Source: Thermoproteota archaeon (lineage in GTDB: Archaea > Thermoproteota > Methanomethylicia > Methanomethylicales > B66-G16). From it: 10,221 nucleotides of DNA. The notes below the pieces were generated by a model. That model was not told the origin of the DNA and did not search any database. It saw only the letters and a list, made by a program, of their open reading frames with translations. Position numbers and translations under genes: made by a program. The stretch covers positions 1 through 10,221 of the forward strand of contig QMQV01000052.1 in the NCBI GenBank assembly GCA_003649085.1, given 5' to 3'. Within the stretch, counting starts at the first letter, position 1. Every line of letters begins with the position of its first letter. Below are positions 7,999-10,221 of the stretch, piece by piece.

Positions 7999-8088
7999 CT
8001 ATTCCCTCTCCAAGAAGATAATCTGGTATATTATAATTGCCGCTATTATGGCTAAAGCAGCCGCGAAGAGCTCATTAAATCCGCTCAT
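7999..8088 (-). CDS. 29-residue single-pass membrane microprotein
   Basis: I do not recognise a family. The peptide starts MSGFNELF and ends FLERE. Residues 7-26 are an uninterrupted hydrophobic stretch rich in Ile, Ala and Leu, with one Tyr and one Gln, which is long enough for one transmembrane helix. Evidence that it is translated is positional. Its ATG overlaps the TGA of the SWIM gene as ATGA, and a strong archaeal ribosome site AAGGTGA (8093-8099) sits four bases upstream. Its TAG is followed after 16 bases by the RPA-like ATG. Without it, this 100-base interval between SWIM and RPA would be the longest gap in the cluster. The short charged C-terminus could lie on either side of the membrane. 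Function is unknown; a membrane tether or a coupling peptide are possibilities only. Confidence 0.7.
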   Translation of the reverse strand: MSGFNELFAAALAIIAAIIIYQIIFLERE

Positions 8089-8495
8089 ACAATCACCTTC
8101 TTCCACTCCTTGATAAACTTAAAGAAACTGCCATCATCAGCTACAACCTCATCGTATTTCTTAAGGATATCGGCTATCATCTGAGCGAATATATGGTAAC
8201 ATCCCTCAACCTTACCACGTATCACCACGTTTAAGTAAAAGTCTTCGCAGTGGCAATAAGTCAATGGATAGACGAGATATTCCCTCTCCTTCCCCACGAC
8301 AATCCAGACAACCCTACCACTTGGCATAAACTTATATTTCTTGACGCACCCTTCTATCGCAGCTTCATATCCCTTAATGATCCTAGTTCCAAATCTTCTC
8401 TCAAGCTCCTTAACCTTAGCTTTCAAGTCACCTGCTCTCTCAAGCTCCTCCCTTACCTTTAGGAGAACTTCCACGTTTTCACTATAATCTCTCAA
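8085..8495 (-). CDS. SWIM zinc-finger protein with Shu2/SWS1-type signature
   Basis: This 136-residue protein carries a SWIM zinc finger with C81-x-C83, a 15-residue spacer, then C99-x-H101-x-x-A104. The trailing alanine is the extra invariant residue that distinguishes the Shu2/SWS1 family, whose eukaryotic members work with Rad51 paralogues to promote homologous recombination. An N-terminal helical part (about 7-35, coiled-coil-like) precedes a beta-rich segment (RVVWIVVGKEREYLVYPL). The start is TTG at 8495, the only in-frame candidate, with GGAGG at 8509-8513 and AAGG at 8504-8507 as ribosome sites. It is the first gene of the minus-strand cluster and its stop overlaps the membrane microprotein. 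Placement before an RPA-like gene supports a role in recombination or repair, but that is inference. SWIM domains also occur in unrelated proteins such as helicases and transposases; here the domain stands alone. Confidence 0.85.
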   Translation of the reverse strand: MRDYSENVEVLLKVREELERAGDLKAKVKELERRFGTRIIKGYEAAIEGCVKKYKFMPSGRVVWIVVGKEREYLVYPLTYCHCEDFYLNVVIRGKVEGCYHIFAQMIADILKKYDEVVADDGSFFKFIKEWKKVIV

Positions 8496-8508
8496 GTTTA
8501 ATGCCTTT

Positions 8509-8513
8509 CCTCC
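8509..8513 (-). promoter_or_regulatory. Ribosome-binding site of the SWIM gene
   Basis: GGAGG on the minus strand, followed by AAAGG, lies 13 bases before the TTG start at 8495. The adjacent AAGG (8504-8507) gives a more usual eight-base spacing. It supports TTG as the start, since no ATG or GTG is in frame here. Confidence 0.55.
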
Positions 8514-8530
8514 ATTATTTTGTCTAGAGG

Positions 8531-8542
8531 AATAAATATATG
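8531..8542. promoter_or_regulatory. Divergent TATA-like promoter element shared by SWIM operon and FAD dehydrogenase
   Basis: The 82-base gap between the divergent start codons holds one clear AT-rich element, aataaatatatg, which reads as a TATA box on both strands (ATATATTTATT on minus, ATAAATATAT on plus). On the minus strand it is preceded by a purine-rich GAGGAAAG, a plausible BRE. Its centre is about 41-42 bases from each TTG, so initiation about 25 bases away would leave short leaders with a ribosome site in each. Two overlapping boxes or a single one used in both directions are equally possible. Confidence 0.5.
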
Positions 8543-8564
8543 GCGCTTTCCTCGCTTATTCTAT

Positions 8565-8569
8565 GGTGA
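8565..8569 (+). promoter_or_regulatory. Ribosome-binding site of the FAD dehydrogenase
   Basis: GGTGA matches the archaeal 16S anti-Shine-Dalgarno sequence and lies eight bases before TTG 8578. This spacing supports the TTG as start, placing MKCDVAIVGAGPAG at the N-terminus as expected for an FAD-binding fold. Confidence 0.55.
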
Positions 8570-8577
8570 CCGTCTAG

Positions 8578-9954
8578 TTGAAATGCGACGTAGCAATAGT
8601 CGGTGCTGGTCCCGCTGGGCTCTTTGCTGCTTACGAGATTATTGTCAAAAGCAATGGCAAGCTAAAGGTCATCGTTGTTGAACAAGGACACGACGTTGAT
8701 AAGAGAAAGTGCCCACTTCAAGAATACTCCCTTTGTACGCACTGTCAAATATGCAACGTCATGGGCGGCGTCGGAGGGGCTGGAACGCTATCAAGTGGCT
8801 TGCTAAATCTTAGACCTGATATCGGAGGCAATTTATTTGAATTGGTCAAAGATGAGAAGCTAGCATGGGACCTCGTTAACTACGTGGACTCTGTCTTCTT
8901 GTCCTACGGGGCTCCAAGAGATGTTTATAGAGGAGATGTAGATGAGGCAATAGCTCTTGAACGTAGAGCAGCTGCTGTAGGTGTTAAGTTTATTCCAATA
9001 ACTCAACGACACATGGGCTCTGACGCTTCTCCTAAAGTGATTAAAAACTTTAAAGCTGATCTCGAGCGAAGAGGCGTTAGATTCCTATTGGAGACGAAAG
9101 CATTAGATGTCGAACCAGGTAAGTTAAAGTTAAACAACGGTGAATTAGAAGCAAAGTACATACTTCTTGCTCCAGGACGTATTGGTGCAAACTGGTTAGC
9201 CAATGTAGCTAAGAAGCTTTCTATTCCAACTAGGTACGGACCAATCGACATAGGGGTTAGAGTAGAAGTCCCTGCTTACGTCATGGAGCCTGTAGTCAGG
9301 GTAAATAGGGATCCTAAGTTTCACATATACACAGATACCTACGATGACTTTGTTAGGACGTTCTGCGTTAACCATCAAGGCTTTGTAGTAAAGGAGGTAT
9401 ACGATGACTTTGTTGGAGTAAATGGGCATTCAATGACTGGCGTTTTTTCAGAAAATACAAACTTCGCTTTCCTAGTTAGAATAGAGCTTACAGAACCACT
9501 AGAAGATACAACAGCCTATGGTAGATCAGTAGCCTTACAAACAACAATCCTAGGAGGAGGTCAGCCTCTAATTCAGCGATTGGGAGACCTCAGAATGGGC
9601 AGAAGATCAACGTGGAAGAGAATAATGCATAGCCATGTAAGACCAACTCTAAAATCCGTTACCCCAGGAGATATAGCGATGGCTATGCCGCATCGAATAG
9701 TAGCAGACATACTTGAAGGGTTAGAGAAACTAGACGAGATCATACCAGGTGTAGCAAGCTCGTCGACACTGCTCTATGCCCCCGAAATCAAGTTTTCAGC
9801 AAACAGAATCATGACGAATAGTGACTTAGAGACGCCAGCTGAAAACATTTTTGTAGCAGGAGACGGTGCTGGACTATCACGAGGGCTAGTCACAGCTGCC
9901 GCAACAGGTGTAATAGCCGGAAGAGGTATATTAAAGAAAGAGGGATTGTTATAG
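8578..9954 (+). CDS. FAD-dependent dehydrogenase, COG2509-type, with four-cysteine cluster
   Basis: This 458-residue flavoprotein oxidoreductase is of uncharacterised function. The N-terminal dinucleotide-binding motif GAGPAG (residues 9-14) and the acidic end of the second strand (VVEQG, Glu35) bind FAD. Four cysteines follow at C45, C53, C56 and C59 (C-x7-C-x2-C-x2-C), directly before the glycine-rich GGVGGAGTLSSG segment, an arrangement I know from this family. The C-terminal NIFVAGDGAGLSRGLVTAAATG is the second FAD contact typical of glutathione-reductase-like folds. Other marks are APGRIGANWL and the TENTNFAFLV-like stretch (SENTNFAFLVRIEL). No signal peptide or membrane segment is seen, so it should be cytoplasmic. 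The start is TTG 8578, eight bases after GGTGA. It is transcribed divergently from the SWIM-RPA-PolD cluster and converges on a tRNA gene. The electron partner and substrate cannot be deduced. Confidence 0.87.
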   Translation: MKCDVAIVGAGPAGLFAAYEIIVKSNGKLKVIVVEQGHDVDKRKCPLQEYSLCTHCQICNVMGGVGGAGTLSSGLLNLRPDIGGNLFELVKDEKLAWDLVNYVDSVFLSYGAPRDVYRGDVDEAIALERRAAAVGVKFIPITQRHMGSDASPKVIKNFKADLERRGVRFLLETKALDVEPGKLKLNNGELEAKYILLAPGRIGANWLANVAKKLSIPTRYGPIDIGVRVEVPAYVMEPVVRVNRDPKFHIYTDTYDDFVRTFCVNHQGFVVKEVYDDFVGVNGHSMTGVFSENTNFAFLVRIELTEPLEDTTAYGRSVALQTTILGGGQPLIQRLGDLRMGRRSTWKRIMHSHVRPTLKSVTPGDIAMAMPHRIVADILEGLEKLDEIIPGVASSSTLLYAPEIKFSANRIMTNSDLETPAENIFVAGDGAGLSRGLVTAAATGVIAGRGILKKEGLL

Positions 9955-9991
9955 ACGAGGTCACAGTGTGTTACAGTTACTTTAACCTTAG

Positions 9992-10069
9992 TGGTGGGGC
10001 CGCCCGGATTTGAACCGGGGTCACGAGGGCCCAAGCCTCGCAGTCTAGACCAAGCTAGCCTACGGCCCC
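9992..10069 (-). tRNA. tRNA-Pro (anticodon UGG), CCA encoded
   Basis: The minus strand folds as a cloverleaf. The acceptor stem is GGGGCCG with CGGCCCC, the anticodon stem CGAGG with CCTCG, and the loop CTTGGGC gives anticodon TGG. The T arm is CCCGG-TTCAAAT-CCGGG with a four-base variable loop, then A73 and an encoded CCA at 9992-9994. UGG reads proline CCN codons. No intron is present. The D stem is weak: positions 10-13 GGCT face GACT, giving G10-U25 and U13-G22 wobbles and an apparent C12-A23 mismatch. A G precedes position 1 at 10070 and could be trimmed by RNase P. Confidence 0.96.
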
Positions 10070-10101
10070 CATTTCTGAACCAGAAAGAAAAAGAAACCTC
10101 A

Positions 10102-10111
10102 TTTTTATATT
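10102..10111 (-). promoter_or_regulatory. TATA box of tRNA-Pro
   Basis: On the minus strand AATATAAAAA is preceded by an A-rich BRE-like CGAAAAAC. It is centred about 38 bases before the first base of the mature tRNA, which would give a leader of about ten bases. Position and sequence fit an archaeal tRNA promoter. It also contains the stop codon of the partial upstream reading frame. Confidence 0.55.
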
Positions 10112-10221
10112 TGTTTTTCGACAATAATGTTTAACAGTTGTACTAAGTGATCACCTTTGTCTTCATACGATTCGCTTAAAGAAGCTTTGCTTAGGCTCAT
10201 AGTAAGTGAGTTCGTGTTAGC
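10105..10221 (-). CDS. C-terminal end of an unidentified protein (runs off the right edge)
   Basis: The minus strand is open from the right edge to a TAA at 10105-10107, giving 38 residues ending in LVQLLNIIVEKQI. The acidic and amphipathic character (SESYEDKGDHLVQLLNIIVE) looks like the C-terminal helix of a real protein, and the other frames here are stopped more often. An internal ATG at 10200 exists, but the frame continues above it, so it need not be the start. I cannot assign a family from so short a piece. If real, the gene ends about 35 bases before the tRNA and on the same strand. Confidence 0.4.
   Translation of the reverse strand, partial: ANTNSLTMSLSKASLSESYEDKGDHLVQLLNIIVEKQI

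Noticed and set aside
9390..9406. Perfect AAAGGAGGT followed by ATG inside the dehydrogenase gene
   Set aside because: The ATG at 9404 is out of frame and closes after five codons; the motif is explained by the coding sequence VKEVYDD.
9774..10124. 116-codon open frame on the minus strand across the tRNA-Pro gene
   Set aside because: It runs through the tRNA and antisense to the dehydrogenase end; the peptide PRDPGSNPGG is the usual false translation of a tRNA T arm.

Overview
The window reads as a piece of an archaeal chromosome, most likely from a (hyper)thermophilic lineage of the TACK group or a relative. Evidence for archaea is the large subunit of the D-family DNA polymerase, a geranylgeranylglyceryl-phosphate synthase (ether lipids), an Elf1-type elongation factor, an RPA-like single-strand DNA-binding protein, GGTGA/GGAGG-type ribosome sites, TATA-type promoters and frequent TTG/GTG starts. 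PolD rules out a typical Sulfolobales/Thermoproteales genome. The exact lineage cannot be fixed from this sequence alone.

Layout. Positions 1-1839 (plus strand) hold the 3' part of serine hydroxymethyltransferase, then after a 93-base gap a MazG-like nucleotide pyrophosphohydrolase with a C-terminal cysteine cluster, overlapping a protein of four CBS domains. Convergent to it, separated by 17 bases, is a minus-strand cluster from about 8510 down to 1857. In transcription order it holds a SWIM zinc-finger protein with the Shu2/SWS1 signature, an unlisted 29-residue single-helix membrane microprotein (ATGA overlap), a three-OB-fold RPA-like protein, Elf1, GGGP synthase, a dolichol-kinase-like CTP-dependent membrane enzyme, and PolD large subunit DP2. 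Gaps run from a 4-base overlap to 40 bases, so this looks like one operon mixing replication/recombination, transcription elongation and membrane-lipid synthesis.

From a compact, nearly symmetric divergent promoter at about 8531-8542 the plus strand carries an FAD-dependent dehydrogenase of the COG2509 type with a four-cysteine cluster (8578-9954). It converges on a minus-strand tRNA-Pro(UGG) with encoded CCA. Upstream of the tRNA, the tail of another minus-strand reading frame runs off the right edge, its stop codon lying inside the tRNA promoter.

The points most worth a second look are the SWS1-like protein plus membrane microprotein upstream of RPA in an operon that ends with the replicative polymerase, and the dolichol-kinase-like gene, whose conserved N-terminus is encoded but has no ATG, GTG or TTG start. 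No stretch over 300 bases lacks a gene, and I saw no CRISPR array, insertion sequence, intein or prophage feature.
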